42,411 nt of DNA from Paenibacillus sp. 598K (GCF_003851045.1 NZ_BFBX01000031.1:18299-60709); one strand, 5' to 3'; positions 1-12,190 are shown, counted from the first letter of the stretch. Program-made: numbers and translations. The notes: generated from the letters alone by a model not told the origin.

Positions 1-546
1 CCGCCGCATCGCCAGCAGCGAGTGCTCGCCGGTGAGCGGTTCGAGCTGGAACAGCGTCGATCGCGAGAGCAAGGCGCCATTCACATGGTGGAACGGATTT
101 TCCGTTGTCGCACCGATGAAGATGATGATGCCCTGCTCGACGGCTGGCAGGAGCGCATCCTGACGAGCGGTATTGAAGCGATGCACCTCGTCGAGGAACA
201 GGATCGTCTTGCGCTCGTACATCGATTTGTTCAGCTTGGCCTGCTCGATCGTCTCGCGTACGTCCTTGACGGTCGCATCGACGGCGTTCAGCTTCACGAA
301 CAGTCCCGCCGTCCGCTCCGAGATTATATGGGCCAGCGTCGTCTTGCCGCAGCCGGGCGGGCCGTAGAGCAGGATCGACGACACCTGATCGCTCTCGATC
401 GCCCGACGCAGCAGCTTGCCCTCACCGATGACATGCTCCTGGCCGATATATTCGTCGAGCGTCTGCGGACGCATCCGATCGGCCAACAGTCGGTTTGTGC
501 GGCCCGCAGGCTTGTCCGGCTCTTCCCGGAAGGAGAAAAGATCCAT
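1..546 (-). CDS. rarA: Replication-associated recombination protein A (AAA+ ATPase), 3' part cut by window edge
   Basis: N-terminal 182 codons of a RarA/MgsA (YrvN) AAA+ ATPase, which acts with SSB at stalled replication forks. Visible are the Walker A motif GPPGCGKTT (about residues 53-61), Walker B FLDEVHRF (about 107-114) and the sensor region GATTENPF, followed by ALLSRS, all typical of the RarA/RuvB-like clade. The gene runs off the left edge, so the lid and the C-terminal tetramerisation domain are not seen. Two ATGs are adjacent (549 and 546). I chose 546 because the ribosome binding site AAGGCGG then lies 6 bases upstream. tcdA ends 155 bases upstream behind a hairpin, so rarA is probably its own unit. 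In B. subtilis the same order aspS-yrvM-yrvN is found. Confidence 0.93.
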   Translation of the reverse strand, partial: MDLFSFREEPDKPAGRTNRLLADRMRPQTLDEYIGQEHVIGEGKLLRRAIESDQVSSILLYGPPGCGKTTLAHIISERTAGLFVKLNAVDATVKDVRETIEQAKLNKSMYERKTILFLDEVHRFNTARQDALLPAVEQGIIIFIGATTENPFHHVNGALLSRSTLFQLEPLTGEHSLLAMRR

Positions 547-603
547 CATGATCCGCCTTTCTAACCATTGATATAAAACATACGCCTGCTTGCTCCTGCC
601 CCT

Positions 604-609
604 ATCATA
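604..609 (-). promoter_or_regulatory. Candidate extended -10 promoter for rarA
   Basis: On the minus strand the sequence reads TGGTATGAT, a TGnTATGAT extended -10 element, about 55 bases upstream of the rarA start. No good -35 hexamer is visible (TGGCGA at best). It lies between the hairpin downstream of tcdA and rarA. Confidence 0.45.
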
Positions 610-660
610 CCATAGCCGAATGCACGTTCGCCATCACAGGCATTCAGACGATGCGTCAAA

Positions 661-684
661 GAGGGGCATCGCCGGATGCCCCTC
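661..684 (-). terminator. Rho-independent terminator downstream of tcdA
   Basis: Perfect 10-bp inverted repeat (GAGGGGCATC / GATGCCCCTC) with a 4-base loop, followed on the minus strand by a short T run (CTTTGACG). It sits 18 bases after the tcdA stop and closes the hisS-aspS-tcdA unit. The T run is short, so termination may be partial. Confidence 0.7.
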
Positions 685-701
685 TTCGTCGCTTGCCTGG
701 C

Positions 702-1457
702 TTAGACGTGAACGCCGCCGCGCGCGAGCAAGTCGCGCACCGCTTCGCCGACCATGATCAGTCCCGCCACCGGCGGCACAAACGCATTGCTCGCCGGCGG
801 CTGCTGCGCCTTGCGAATCTCCGGCGCATTGTCCGGCACGATCCGCTGCGTCACATCGGCGCGCGGCTTCGTCGGCTGCTCCGTGGAGAATACGACCTTG
901 ACGCCCTTGCGGATGCCGTCCTTGCGCAGCTTTTGCCGGATCACTCTGGCGATCGGGTCCATCGTCGTCTTGGAGATGTCACCAACCTGGAACTTCGACG
1001 GGTCCATCTTGTTCGCCGCGCCCATGCTGGAGATCATCGGGATGTCCCGCTTCAAACATTCCTTGATAAGATGAATCTTGTACATGATCGTATCCGATGC
1101 GTCGAGGACATAGTCGGGCTTATGCACGAACAACTGCTCATACGTCTCCTCGGTATAGAACATCCGCAGCGAGATCGCTTCGCATTCGGGGTTGATCAGC
1201 TTGATGCGGTCGCGCATCAGATCCGCCTTCGGCTGGCCGACCGTCGTCGTCAGCGCGTGGATCTGCCGGTTGATGTTCGTAATGTCGACGACATCCTTGT
1301 CGATCAGGATGATCCGGCCAACGCCGGTGCGCGCCAGCGCCTCGGCTGCGATCGAGCCGACGCCGCCGATGCCGAGCACGGCGACGGTGCTGCCCTTCAT
1401 GATCGCCAGACCCTCTGGTCCGATCGCAAGCTCCGTACGCGAAAATTGATGTAGCAT
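702..1457 (-). CDS. tcdA: tRNA threonylcarbamoyladenosine dehydratase (TcdA/YgdL family)
   Basis: 251-residue member of the ThiF/MoeB/E1-like family. TcdA uses ATP to cyclise t6A at tRNA position 37 to ct6A. The nucleotide-binding loop GIGGVGS is at about residues 30-36 and LIDKDVVDITNINRQ, the E1-like ATP-contact segment, follows. The stretch DASDTIMYK is also typical of the family. Length matches the family (about 250-270). The start at 1457 is preceded by AAGGCGG at 8 bases. It lies 64 bases downstream of aspS with no terminator between, so it is probably co-transcribed with hisS-aspS, which suits a tRNA-modifying enzyme. It corresponds to YrvM of B. subtilis. Confidence 0.92.
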   Translation of the reverse strand: MLHQFSRTELAIGPEGLAIMKGSTVAVLGIGGVGSIAAEALARTGVGRIILIDKDVVDITNINRQIHALTTTVGQPKADLMRDRIKLINPECEAISLRMFYTEETYEQLFVHKPDYVLDASDTIMYKIHLIKECLKRDIPMISSMGAANKMDPSKFQVGDISKTTMDPIARVIRQKLRKDGIRKGVKVVFSTEQPTKPRADVTQRIVPDNAPEIRKAQQPPASNAFVPPVAGLIMVGEAVRDLLARGGVHV

Positions 1458-1521
1458 TCGCTATGCCGCCTTTCTTGGAAGGGTAGTTGGTCCGCTCGGC
1501 GCAGCTCCGCTGCGCGTCAGC

Positions 1522-3336
<1,815 letters not shown>

Positions 3337-3337
3337 G

Positions 3338-4603
<1,266 letters not shown>

Positions 4604-4653
4604 CGGTGTTCCTCCTTTGTCCTTGTCTGCTCCTAATCTTGCTGCCCGGAATG

Positions 4654-4954
4654 CAAAAAAACTCCCGCCCCGGGCATCGCTATGCCAGGGACGAGAGTTG
4701 TTGACGACTCCCGTGGTACCACCCACATTCCGAATGAGTCAATCTGAACCCATCCGCTCAAACGGTTAACGCCCGCTACACGCAACCGGCTACTGTAATG
4801 GCACAGTCCGTTGATGGGACTGTCCAGGTTCGCCGCTTGTTCTCCAGGAGGTCGTTCGTCCATGGGCCATAAGGATGCTTGCAGCAAGCGCATCCCTCTC
4901 TGGGTACGGCGATCATGAAGTACTGTTCCTGTCATTGAATCACATATACAATAT
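4654..4954 (-). promoter_or_regulatory. T-box riboswitch leader of hisS-aspS
   Basis: On the minus strand the leader shows the Stem I parts: CAGGAACAGTA (K-turn/AGTA region, near 4931), the AGAGAG internal loop followed by a hairpin with loop GCTGCAA (about 4875-4900), and the 3' specifier strand GAACGACC (4857-4850). Downstream is the invariant T-box GGGTGGTACCACGG (about 4711-4724). Next comes a terminator hairpin (4661-4698, GGGACGAGAGT versus ACTCCCGCC arms) with seven Ts at 4660-4654. Uncharged tRNA should pair with the specifier and, through its NCCA end, with the T-box bulge, so the antiterminator forms and hisS is expressed. The likely specifier triplet is GAC (4853-4851, Asp). A CAT (His) is at 4864-4862 outside the expected loop. 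Confidence 0.93.
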
Positions 4955-4960
4955 TTTTAG

Positions 4961-4989
4961 ATTGTACAGCCTGACAACATTAAAGTCAA
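4961..4989 (-). promoter_or_regulatory. Sigma-A promoter of the hisS T-box operon
   Basis: TTGACT (4989-4984), a 17-base spacer and TACAAT (4966-4961) on the minus strand, a near-consensus sigma-A promoter. Transcription would begin near 4954, just ahead of T-box Stem I. Confidence 0.88.
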
Positions 4990-4994
4990 GATGG

Positions 4995-5023
4995 AAAGAA
5001 AAAGACCTGCCAAGCGGCAGGTC
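4995..5023 (-). terminator. Rho-independent terminator of the rel-dtd unit
   Basis: Perfect 8-bp stem GACCTGCC / GGCAGGTC with a GCTT loop, followed on the minus strand by TTTTTCTTT. It lies directly upstream of the hisS promoter and insulates it. Confidence 0.88.
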
Positions 5024-5033
5024 CAAAATGTAT

Positions 5034-5066
5034 TATAAAAAAGGGGGTCGAGTAAATTATAACCCC
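5034..5066 (-). terminator. Possible second, weaker terminator ahead of the strong one
   Basis: GGGGT / ACCCC stem (5066-5062 with 5048-5044) with a 13-base AT-rich loop, followed on the minus strand by CTTTTTTATAAT. The stem is short and the loop long; it may act in tandem with the terminator at 4995-5023. Confidence 0.4.
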
Positions 5067-5134
5067 GACGTGTTATGAAAAGATGTTAAAATCATTACAA
5101 AAAGATTACAAGTTAGAAAGCGCTTCGCTGCAGC

Positions 5135-5296
5135 CTACTTGATTCGCGGCGTCGCGGCCCTCCGTCCTTCCGTTACGCCATGCTTCCAGCCGTCCTTGTC
5201 CTCCAGACGGGCCCATAGCAGCGCCTCGCGCCGACTCTGCGGCTGCAGCTGCCGCGCCGCCTCCGCCCATGTGCTCCATTGCTCGCTTTGCCTCAA
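5135..5296 (-). CDS. Small hypothetical protein, 53 residues
   Basis: Unrecognised small ORF between dtd and the terminators. It starts with TTG at 5296, preceded by an ideal ribosome binding site AAGGAGGG at 7 bases, and ends with TAG at 5135. The product begins M(L)RQSEQWSTWAEAARQLQ, continues with a Glu/Arg/Leu-rich helical-looking stretch and ends GRRAATPRIK. It is rich in Trp, Arg and Gln, has no signal peptide or membrane segment, and is soluble and basic towards the C-terminus. Another frame over the same DNA is open for 78 codons but gives a Gly/Ala low-complexity product with a poor ribosome site, so I prefer this frame. Probably co-transcribed with rel and dtd. B. subtilis has an unrelated amidase gene (yrvJ) in this position. 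Confidence 0.6.
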   Translation of the reverse strand: MRQSEQWSTWAEAARQLQPQSRREALLWARLEDKDGWKHGVTEGRRAATPRIK

Positions 5297-5385
5297 GGCT
5301 CGTCCCTCCTTGCCAGTCCACCACTAACGATAGTGTGTGCAAGCAGGGTCAGCCTTACTCGCCATTGCGGCAAACGTCAGAGCGG

Positions 5386-5832
5386 TTAGCGCTCCTGGCT
5401 GTCAAGCAGCAGCGTCACCGGGCCCCAATTGACGAGGCTGACGTCCATCATCGCTCCGAAGACGCCGGTCTCCACACGAAGCCCGTGTCCGCGCAACGCC
5501 TCGTTAAACGCCTCATAGAGCCGCTCCGCCTGATCCGGACGGGCGGCAGCCATATAGTTGGGACGGCGACCCTTGCGGCAATCGCCATAGAGCGTAAACT
5601 GCGAGATCGACAGCACATCTCCGCCCGCCTCCAGAATCGACAGATTCATCTTGCCCTCCGCATCGTCAAAGCATCGCAGTCCGGCCAGCTTCGCCGCCAT
5701 CCAGACGATGTCCGTCTCGGTATCCTCGTGCGTAATACCGACGAGCAGCATCAGCCCTTGTCCGATCTCTCCCGTCAGGTTGCCGTCCGCACGGACGGCA
5801 GCGCTCTTGCAGCGCTGTAACACGACACGCAC
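5386..5832 (-). CDS. dtd: D-aminoacyl-tRNA deacylase
   Basis: 148-residue DTD protein, which hydrolyses D-aminoacyl-tRNA (and Gly-tRNA-Ala) as translational proofreading. It begins [13 protein letters not shown] and contains the two family signatures: [10 protein letters not shown] (about residues 76-85, SQxTL motif with catalytic Thr region) and VNWGPVT near the C-terminus (NxGPxT motif). Length fits the family (about 145-150). It follows rel after 17 bases, so the two are one operon, the same arrangement as in B. subtilis (relA-dtd). Confidence 0.96.
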   Translation of the reverse strand: MRVVLQRCKSAAVRADGNLTGEIGQGLMLLVGITHEDTETDIVWMAAKLAGLRCFDDAEGKMNLSILEAGGDVLSISQFTLYGDCRKGRRPNYMAAARPDQAERLYEAFNEALRGHGLRVETGVFGAMMDVSLVNWGPVTLLLDSQER

Positions 5833-5849
5833 CTGTCGCCCTCCGTTCT

Positions 5850-8036
5850 CTATTGCATGATGCGCTGGACCGAATACACGTCCTTGACACGCTTGATCTT
5901 CTCTACGACCGCATGCAGATGCTCGATATTGCGGATCAGGATCGTCATATGGATGAGCGCCAGCTTGTTTTTGTCCGATCGTCCCGAGACCGCGGCGATG
6001 TTGGTCTTGCTCTCGGACACCGACTGCAGCACTTCATTGAGCAGACCCCGACGATCGTGGCCGGTGATCTCGATGTCGACGCTGTAGTTGGCCTCCACCG
6101 CATCCTCCCACTCGACCTCGATGACACGCGCCGCCTCGTCCCCCTGCTCCTCGCTCGCATGGACATTGGGGCAGTCCAGCCGATGTACAGATACGCCGCG
6201 TCCGCGCGTAATATACCCGATGATCGCGTCGCCCGGCACCGGGTTGCAGCAGCGCGCGAACCGGACGAGCACATTGTCGACGCCTTTGACGCGCACGCCG
6301 TGAGTCGGCCGCTTCTTCTCGGTCGAACCGCCGGCTTTCACTTCCTTCACTTCGGCAGTCAGCTCGATTTGATTGGCTTCCTCATTCTCCTTGCGCAGCT
6401 TCTCGGTTAGACGCGTACAGATCTGAGCGGCAGTGATCCCGCCGAAGCCGATCGCCGACAGCATATCCTCGTATTCGTTAAAGGTGAATTTCTCGGCCAC
6501 TTCCTGCAGCTTGTTGTCCGACATCCAGTCGGACGGCTCGAGGCCAAGCCGCTTCAGTTCGCGCTCGAGCAGCTCCCGCCCCTTGGCGACATTCTCCTCG
6601 CGGCGCTCCTTCTTGAACCATTGCTTGATCTTGCTGCGGGCATGCGACGACTGAGCGATCTTCACCCAATCCTGGCTTGGTCCGTACGAGTGCTTGGAGG
6701 TGAGGATCTCGACGATGTCGCCGGTCTTCAGCTTGTAATCAAGCGGCACGATCCGTCCGTTCACCTTGGCGCCGATCGTCCGGTTGCCGACCTCGGTATG
6801 GACGCGATAGGCAAAGTCCAGCGGGACCGACCCGGCAGGCAGCTCGAAAACTTCTCCCTTCGGGGAGAAGACGAAGACAAGGTCGGAGAAGAAGTCCATC
6901 TTCAGCGACTCCATAAATTCGGCAGCGTCGCTCGTCTCATGCTGCAGCTCCAAAATTTCGCGGAACCACGAAACCTTATCGCCCAGACTCGCCTCCGGCG
7001 TCGAGCTGCCTTCCTTGTAAGCCCAGTGTGCGGCGATGCCGTATTCGCTCGTGCGATGCATCTCCCAGGTGCGGATCTGCACCTCTGTCGGCTCGCCGTT
7101 CGGCCCGATAACCGTCGTATGCAACGACTGGTACATATTGGCCTTGGGCATGGCGATATAATCCTTGAAGCGCCCGGGCATCGGCCGCCACAACGTATGA
7201 ATGATGCCCAGCGTCGCGTAGCAATCCTTGATATTGTCGACGATGATCCGAATCGCCAGCAGATCGTAGATCTCATTGAACTGCTTGTTTTTGTCGGTCA
7301 TCTTTTTGTAGATGCTGTAGATATGCTTGGGCCGGCCGGAGATATCTCCGCTGATGCCCATCTCCTCCAGCTTCTCGGTAATATCATGGACGACCTCGGC
7401 GATGTAGTTCTCCCGCTCGGTCCGCTTCTTCTTCATCAGGTTGGCGATCCGGTAGTATTGCTGGGGATTGAGATAACGCAGCGCGATATCCTCCATCTCC
7501 CACTTGATTGCCGACATGCCGAGCCGATGTGCGATCGGACAGAAGATCTCGAGCGTCTCGTAGGCGATCCGACGCTGCGATTCCTCCGACTGGAACTTCA
7601 GCGTGCGCATATTGTGCAGCCGATCCGCCAGCTTGATCAGGATGACGCGGATGTCCTGCGCCATCGCCACGAACATTTTGCGGTAGTTTTCGTTTTGCTG
7701 TTCTTCCTTCGAGCGGAAGCGGATCTTCTCCAGCTTCGTTAGCCCGTCGACGAGCATCGCGCACGTCTCGCCGAAGCGGGAGCGCACCTCGTCAAGCGCC
7801 ACTGTCGTATCCTCCACCACGTCGTGCAGCAAGGCAGCGATGATCGATATGACGTCCATGCGCATATTGACGATGATGTCGGCGACAGCGACTGGATGAA
7901 GAATATAGGGTTCCCCGGATTTCCGCACTTGGCCGTGATGGGCTTGTTCAGCAAAATCGTAGGCTTCCCGGATGCTTTGCAAATCATGCTCTTTAAGATA
8001 GGCCGATGCCTTTTCGAGTAACTGCTCTATGCCCAT
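5850..8036 (-). CDS. relA: Bifunctional (p)ppGpp synthetase/hydrolase Rel
   Basis: 728-residue long RSH enzyme, the stringent-response alarmone synthetase and hydrolase. Domain order: HD hydrolase ([15 protein letters not shown] and the intact HDVVEDT metal motif near residues 71-77), synthetase ([20 protein letters not shown], about 287-306), TGS ([17 protein letters not shown], about 385-401), conserved-Cys/zinc-finger region ([12 protein letters not shown]) and C-terminal ACT domain. Both catalytic halves appear intact, so it is the bifunctional Firmicute Rel rather than a synthetase-only RelA. The ATG at 8036 has AAGGGA upstream. It has its own promoter (8106-8135) and is separated from apt by a terminator. 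dtd follows closely. Confidence 0.97.
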   Translation of the reverse strand: MGIEQLLEKASAYLKEHDLQSIREAYDFAEQAHHGQVRKSGEPYILHPVAVADIIVNMRMDVISIIAALLHDVVEDTTVALDEVRSRFGETCAMLVDGLTKLEKIRFRSKEEQQNENYRKMFVAMAQDIRVILIKLADRLHNMRTLKFQSEESQRRIAYETLEIFCPIAHRLGMSAIKWEMEDIALRYLNPQQYYRIANLMKKKRTERENYIAEVVHDITEKLEEMGISGDISGRPKHIYSIYKKMTDKNKQFNEIYDLLAIRIIVDNIKDCYATLGIIHTLWRPMPGRFKDYIAMPKANMYQSLHTTVIGPNGEPTEVQIRTWEMHRTSEYGIAAHWAYKEGSSTPEASLGDKVSWFREILELQHETSDAAEFMESLKMDFFSDLVFVFSPKGEVFELPAGSVPLDFAYRVHTEVGNRTIGAKVNGRIVPLDYKLKTGDIVEILTSKHSYGPSQDWVKIAQSSHARSKIKQWFKKERREENVAKGRELLERELKRLGLEPSDWMSDNKLQEVAEKFTFNEYEDMLSAIGFGGITAAQICTRLTEKLRKENEEANQIELTAEVKEVKAGGSTEKKRPTHGVRVKGVDNVLVRFARCCNPVPGDAIIGYITRGRGVSVHRLDCPNVHASEEQGDEAARVIEVEWEDAVEANYSVDIEITGHDRRGLLNEVLQSVSESKTNIAAVSGRSDKNKLALIHMTILIRNIEHLHAVVEKIKRVKDVYSVQRIMQ

Positions 8037-8105
8037 GAAACGTCCCTTCCCGAAAAGAGTCCCCCATGAAAAGGTGTAAAGAGGTAGTTTTCCGATTTTC
8101 CTAAT

Positions 8106-8135
8106 ATTATGCCTGTTCCGCTATGCAATCGTCAA
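8106..8135 (-). promoter_or_regulatory. Sigma-A promoter of rel-dtd
   Basis: TTGACG (8135-8130), an 18-base spacer and CATAAT (8111-8106) on the minus strand, about 70 bases upstream of the rel start and just downstream of the apt terminator. Confidence 0.75.
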
Positions 8136-8156
8136 CCGTGCCTTTGGCATTCCTGC

Positions 8157-8207
8157 AAAAAACGCCCGCATTGCGCTAGCGCTGAAGGCGCTGGCGCAGC
8201 AGGCGTG
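8157..8207 (-). terminator. Rho-independent terminator downstream of apt
   Basis: Long GC-rich hairpin on the minus strand with arms ACGCCTGCTGCGCCAGCGC and GCGCTAGCGCAATGCGGGCGT (imperfect near the base), followed by TTTTTT. It separates apt from rel, so rel is not simply read through from recJ-apt. Confidence 0.8.
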
Positions 8208-8218
8208 AGAGTCTCGGG

Positions 8219-8731
8219 TCAGTAGGTGACCAGGGAGAACACCGGCGTCTCGCCCAGCTTGTCGCGCCCGGGGAGATAGCTGAGCTCGATCAGGAAAGCC
8301 GCGCCTACGACCACGCCGCCGAGCTGCTCGATCAGCCGGATCGTCGTCCCGATCGTGCCGCCTGTCGCCAGCAGATCGTCGGCGATCAGGACGCGCTGGC
8401 CAGGCTGGATCGCATCCTTGTGCAGTGCCAGCTTGTCGTTGCCGTACTCCAGATCGTAGCTCTCCTCGACCGTCTCTCCGGGGAGCTTGCCACTCTTGCG
8501 GATCGGCACGAAGCCAACGCCAAGCTCGAGCGCCAGCGGAGCTCCGATGACAAAGCCGCGCGCTTCTGGTCCTGCGATCAGATCGACCGGCAGATGCTGG
8601 ACCTGCGCCTTCATACTTTCGATCGCCGCCTTGTACGCCTTGGCGTCCTTCAGCAGCGTCGTAATGTCCTTGAACCGAATGCCCGGTTGCGGGTAGTCGG
8701 GGATGACGCGAATATAGTCTTTGAAATTCAT
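8219..8731 (-). CDS. apt: Adenine phosphoribosyltransferase
   Basis: 170-residue cytoplasmic enzyme converting adenine and PRPP to AMP (purine salvage). It shows the N-terminal [13 protein letters not shown] typical of Apt, the segment [14 protein letters not shown] that contacts the substrate, and the PRPP-binding loop [13 protein letters not shown] (about residues 117-129). Length matches the family. Ribosome site AGGAG lies about 10 bases before the start. It is 25 bases downstream of recJ with no terminator between, forming a CDF-recJ-apt unit and ending at the terminator at 8157-8207. recJ-apt-rel is a conserved Firmicute order. Confidence 0.97.
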   Translation of the reverse strand: MNFKDYIRVIPDYPQPGIRFKDITTLLKDAKAYKAAIESMKAQVQHLPVDLIAGPEARGFVIGAPLALELGVGFVPIRKSGKLPGETVEESYDLEYGNDKLALHKDAIQPGQRVLIADDLLATGGTIGTTIRLIEQLGGVVVGAAFLIELSYLPGRDKLGETPVFSLVTY

Positions 8732-8756
8732 CTGTAGGCAGCTCCTATCCTCTATT

Positions 8757-11144
8757 TCATTCGGGTGTTGTTGCTCCGCCGCATCGCTCGGCGATCCAGG
8801 CGGCCAACTGCGAGGTAGGCGCGACGAGGATCATATCCTCCTCCGCCTGACGCTGCGCCTCCTGGTACACGCTTGAGCTCGTCAGCTCGCGCTTGCCCGG
8901 GGCAGCGTGCACATGGATCCGCCCTTCCTCTTCGTACAGAAACTCCAGCTCCAAAAAAACGTCGACCATCATCCGGCAGGTTGCCGCTGCTCGTCCGGTA
9001 AGTCTCGCCAGCCGATCGGGCAAGTCTGCGCTCTCCCGCTCGCGCTCATCCATCCGTCGCAGTCGCTGATAGAGCTCGACGAACTGCGTGCGCTCAGGGA
9101 ATGGAGCGGGCGCTTGCGGGCCCTTGCGATCATAGAGCGCAACGACCCATTCCAGCGCCGGACAAGCTTGCAGCAGCTGCTCCAGCCTCTGCGCCGAAGG
9201 GGGAGCGTGGACGAGCGCGAGCACCTGCGCATCGATCGACTCCACAGCCTCGTCATACGCGAGCAACCGCTCCGCCGAAGCCGTGCCGGCAAGGGCCGCC
9301 GCGACTTCGGCCAGCCCTTCGCTGGCTGCGCCGGCGATCGCAGTAGCGATCCGCTTGCCCGCGAATCGATCGCGCAGCTGGTGCTCCGAGCCCTCACCTG
9401 CTCCTCTCCGGTCGAACAGCTGGACATGCTTGACCCGCATATCGCTAAGCATGAGCTGCGGGCGACGGCTGCCGTTCCATTCATTGACGGCAAGCTCGCC
9501 GATCACATCGGCGAGCGCCTCGTCAGTCAACTGCTCGGCCAGCGCTCCCTGGCCAAAGCAGACCGCCTCCAACGTGGCGCGGCCGCTGCGCAGGCCAAGC
9601 TTCAAATGCTTGCCCTCCTTGCCCATCGTGCGCCGCTCGCTGATCTCGACATCAGGCAGCAGCAGCTTGGGCGACGGGTTGCCCTGACCGAACGGCTCAA
9701 GCAACGCCAGCTTGCCGATCGTCTCCAGCGTAGCCTCGGCCAGCGAGCATCGCGCATCGACGACGGTGCGCCGTATCCAGTTCTCTGCCGTCAGCCAGCG
9801 GTCCGCCAGCTCACATAACGCCGCCTCGAACGCCGGCAATCGGTCGCGATGCATGCTCATCCCGGCTGCAGCCTGATGGCCGCCATAATGGTCCAGCAGC
9901 TCGTTGCATTCGGTCAGCGCAGCATGCAGATCATAGCCTTCGATCGAGCGGGCTGAGCCCTTGCACATCCCGCTATCGGCATCGATACCCAGGATGATCG
10001 TCGGGCGATAATGTCGGTCGAGCAGCTTGGAGGCGACGATGCCGATGACGCCGACGTTCCAGCCCTCGGCGGCGAGCACGATGACGGATGGCTCCGGCAG
10101 GCCCGCAGCCTCGCGCTCGCGACAACGCTCGCTCCACATCGCCTCCGCCTCGTCGACCATCCGTTCAACGAGCTGCTGGCGCTCCTTGTTAAGCCCGTCC
10201 AACTGGTAGGCGGCTGCCAGCGCTTCGTCGGCATCGCCCGTCGTCAGCAGGCGCACGGCGACATCGGCATGGGCGAGTCTGCCGCTGGCGTTGATGCGCG
10301 GCGCCATGCCGAAGGCGATCTGCGTCGAGGTCACATGACGCAGATCGATGCCGCTCACCTCGGCCAACGCCCTAAAACCAACGCCGGCGCCCTGCGCCAT
10401 ACGACGCAAGCCTTCGCGCACGAGGATCCGGTTCTCGTCCTGGAGCGGCATCAGGTCAGCGACGGTGCCGAGCGCTGCCAGCTCCGCCCACTCCAGCGGC
10501 GGGCGCTCCAGCAGCGCGGAGGCCAGCTTGAAGGCGACGCCGACGCCGGCCAGCCCGTCGAAGGGATAAGCGCAGTCCGGCAGCTTCGGATTGATCGTCG
10601 CATCGGCCTCCGGCAGCTGCTCCGGTGGCTCATGATGGTCCGTGACGACGACCGTCATCCCGAGCGACCGGGCATACGCGACTTCCCCTACAGCGCTGAT
10701 GCCTGTATCGACCGTCACGAGCAGCTTCACACCGGCGGAAGCCGCATGGTCGATCGCCTGCCGATTGAGACCGTAGCCCTCCAGCTTGCGGTCCGGTATG
10801 TAGTAGTCATAGTCGTAGCCAAGCGCCGAGAATAGTCGGATCATCAGGGAGGTACTGCTGACTCCGTCCGCGTCATAGTCGCCGTAGATCCTCAGCTTGG
10901 CTCCGCCCTCGCCTGCTTCGCGGATGAGCCGCACCGCCTCGCGCATGCCCGCCATCCGATACGGATCATGGAGGTCGGCCGCATCGCCATACAGGAAAGT
11001 GCGGGCGCTCCCCAGATCAGAGATACCTCGCTTCACCAGCAAGCCCGCCACCAGCGGCGGTAGTTCCAACTGCTCCGCTAACTCGCGCGCCAGCCGATCT
11101 TCCCGCTCCGTTGGCATGACCCATCTTGTTTTTGCTTGAATCAC
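8757..11144 (-). CDS. recJ: Single-stranded-DNA-specific 5'-3' exonuclease RecJ
   Basis: 795-residue DHH-family nuclease that resects 5' ends in recombination and repair. Catalytic motifs are intact: [14 protein letters not shown] (about residues 85-98, motif I), [19 protein letters not shown] (DHH motif III), and [12 protein letters not shown]. The DHHA1 domain follows ([11 protein letters not shown]). Then come the OB fold and an extended C-terminal domain typical of Firmicute RecJ, which makes it longer than the E. coli protein (577). The start is GTG at 11144, with GAGGTGA about 9 bases upstream. It lies 46 bases after the CDF-like gene and is followed by apt. Confidence 0.95.
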   Translation of the reverse strand: MIQAKTRWVMPTEREDRLARELAEQLELPPLVAGLLVKRGISDLGSARTFLYGDAADLHDPYRMAGMREAVRLIREAGEGGAKLRIYGDYDADGVSSTSLMIRLFSALGYDYDYYIPDRKLEGYGLNRQAIDHAASAGVKLLVTVDTGISAVGEVAYARSLGMTVVVTDHHEPPEQLPEADATINPKLPDCAYPFDGLAGVGVAFKLASALLERPPLEWAELAALGTVADLMPLQDENRILVREGLRRMAQGAGVGFRALAEVSGIDLRHVTSTQIAFGMAPRINASGRLAHADVAVRLLTTGDADEALAAAYQLDGLNKERQQLVERMVDEAEAMWSERCREREAAGLPEPSVIVLAAEGWNVGVIGIVASKLLDRHYRPTIILGIDADSGMCKGSARSIEGYDLHAALTECNELLDHYGGHQAAAGMSMHRDRLPAFEAALCELADRWLTAENWIRRTVVDARCSLAEATLETIGKLALLEPFGQGNPSPKLLLPDVEISERRTMGKEGKHLKLGLRSGRATLEAVCFGQGALAEQLTDEALADVIGELAVNEWNGSRRPQLMLSDMRVKHVQLFDRRGAGEGSEHQLRDRFAGKRIATAIAGAASEGLAEVAAALAGTASAERLLAYDEAVESIDAQVLALVHAPPSAQRLEQLLQACPALEWVVALYDRKGPQAPAPFPERTQFVELYQRLRRMDERERESADLPDRLARLTGRAAATCRMMVDVFLELEFLYEEEGRIHVHAAPGKRELTSSSVYQEAQRQAEEDMILVAPTSQLAAWIAERCGGATTPE

Positions 11145-11190
11145 GTGTTGTCATCACCTCGTCTTTGGCTTGGAATGAATGGGGTATGGA

Positions 11191-12105
11191 TTATTGCAGC
11201 AAGGTCGGCATCGGCTCCTGGTTCGGGTCATGATTGGACTTGTACGGATAACCCGGATCGTAAGGATCGACAGCGATATAGACCTCGCTAATATGAATGA
11301 ACCGCTTGAGCAAAATCTCTCGTACGCGCTTGGCAATCTCTTGCCCCTCCAAAACACTGATCCGCGGATTGACGCTGATCCGCAGCTCGACGGCGACATA
11401 ATGTCCCTGCTCCCACGCCTTGAGATCCTCGACCGTTATGACGCCCTCGATGCGCTGTACGATCTGCATCAGCTCTGTTGCGTCCTCCTCCTGAAGCGAC
11501 AGCTTGTGTCCCTGGAGCACCAGCCCCGTGATGAGACGGTAGCCGCTCAACAGGACGAGGATTGCGATGACGAAGGCCGCGGCAGGATCCAGATAGTACA
11601 ATGCAGGCGCATTGAAGAGCTCGCCGCTATAAGCGCCGGCGATCCCGAGCAGGGCGACGGCCGAAGCGAGCAGATCCGTCTTGCGGCTCTTGCTGGGCAC
11701 CGCCAGCAACTGCACGAGCAGCGAGACGACGATGACGACCAGCGCCGACCAATGCGGCGCCGCATCAACGCCGAGCAGCACGGCGCGCAGCGTCTGGATC
11801 GCGATCTCGAGGCCAAGCAGCAACAGCAAGACCGAAATGATGACGCCCGAGACCGTCTCGATTCGGTTGCGGCCCCGCTGGGCCGAGCGCTTCTCGTAAG
11901 GCTGCGGCGACTGGGCTTTGCGCAGTCCGATAACAGCGGCGAAGCATGCCGCCGCCTCTGCTGCAGACCGCACTGCATCGGCGAGCAGCGCCGCACTGCC
12001 CGCCGCTATCCCCGTCGCTCCCTTGAGCAGCGCCAGCCCGGCATTGCCGGCCAGCCCCAAAGTAGCGGAAGCCTCGGCTTCCGCATGTCGCGGTTTTGCC
12101 GCCAT
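11191..12105 (-). CDS. Cation diffusion facilitator-like membrane protein lacking the metal-site residues
   Basis: 304-residue protein with the CDF layout: about six hydrophobic segments followed by a ferredoxin-like cytoplasmic domain (VAVELRISVNPRISVLEGQEIAKRV). Functional CDFs bind Zn/Fe/Mn through TM2 (usual form ALLADAFHSxxD) and TM5 (usual form ...EHRSDALSS...). Here TM2 reads ALLADAVRSAAE, with His to Arg and the last Asp to Glu. In TM5, LLASA joins directly to VALLGIAGA, so by eye about 11 residues carrying the His/Asp pair are missing in frame. Metal transport by the known mechanism is therefore doubtful. The frame is open to 12147, but ATG 12105 has AAGGGGTGG 5-6 bases upstream. First gene of the unit with recJ and apt. 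Confidence 0.85.
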   Translation of the reverse strand: MAAKPRHAEAEASATLGLAGNAGLALLKGATGIAAGSAALLADAVRSAAEAAACFAAVIGLRKAQSPQPYEKRSAQRGRNRIETVSGVIISVLLLLLGLEIAIQTLRAVLLGVDAAPHWSALVVIVVSLLVQLLAVPSKSRKTDLLASAVALLGIAGAYSGELFNAPALYYLDPAAAFVIAILVLLSGYRLITGLVLQGHKLSLQEEDATELMQIVQRIEGVITVEDLKAWEQGHYVAVELRISVNPRISVLEGQEIAKRVREILLKRFIHISEVYIAVDPYDPGYPYKSNHDPNQEPMPTLLQ

Positions 12106-12161
12106 CTCGACCACCCCTTCTGTATGCGTGCCGTTTGCGCCTCGCATGGCTTATCAGTCCT

Positions 12162-12190
12162 ATTATAACGATGCCCTAAATCGCCGTCAA
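12162..12190 (-). promoter_or_regulatory. Sigma-A promoter of the CDF-recJ-apt unit
   Basis: TTGACG (12190-12185), a 17-base spacer and TATAAT (12167-12162) on the minus strand: near-perfect consensus. The -35 hexamer begins inside the T run of the comN terminator. Confidence 0.9.

Noticed and set aside
4604..4935. Open frames running through the T-box leader, including an N-terminal extension of hisS
   Set aside because: The region is an RNA leader with T-box and terminator; HisS of normal length starts at 4603 with a strong ribosome site.
5106..5342. 78-codon minus-strand frame with a Gly/Ala run
   Set aside because: Poor ribosome site and low-complexity product; the overlapping 53-codon frame with an ideal ribosome site is the better gene.
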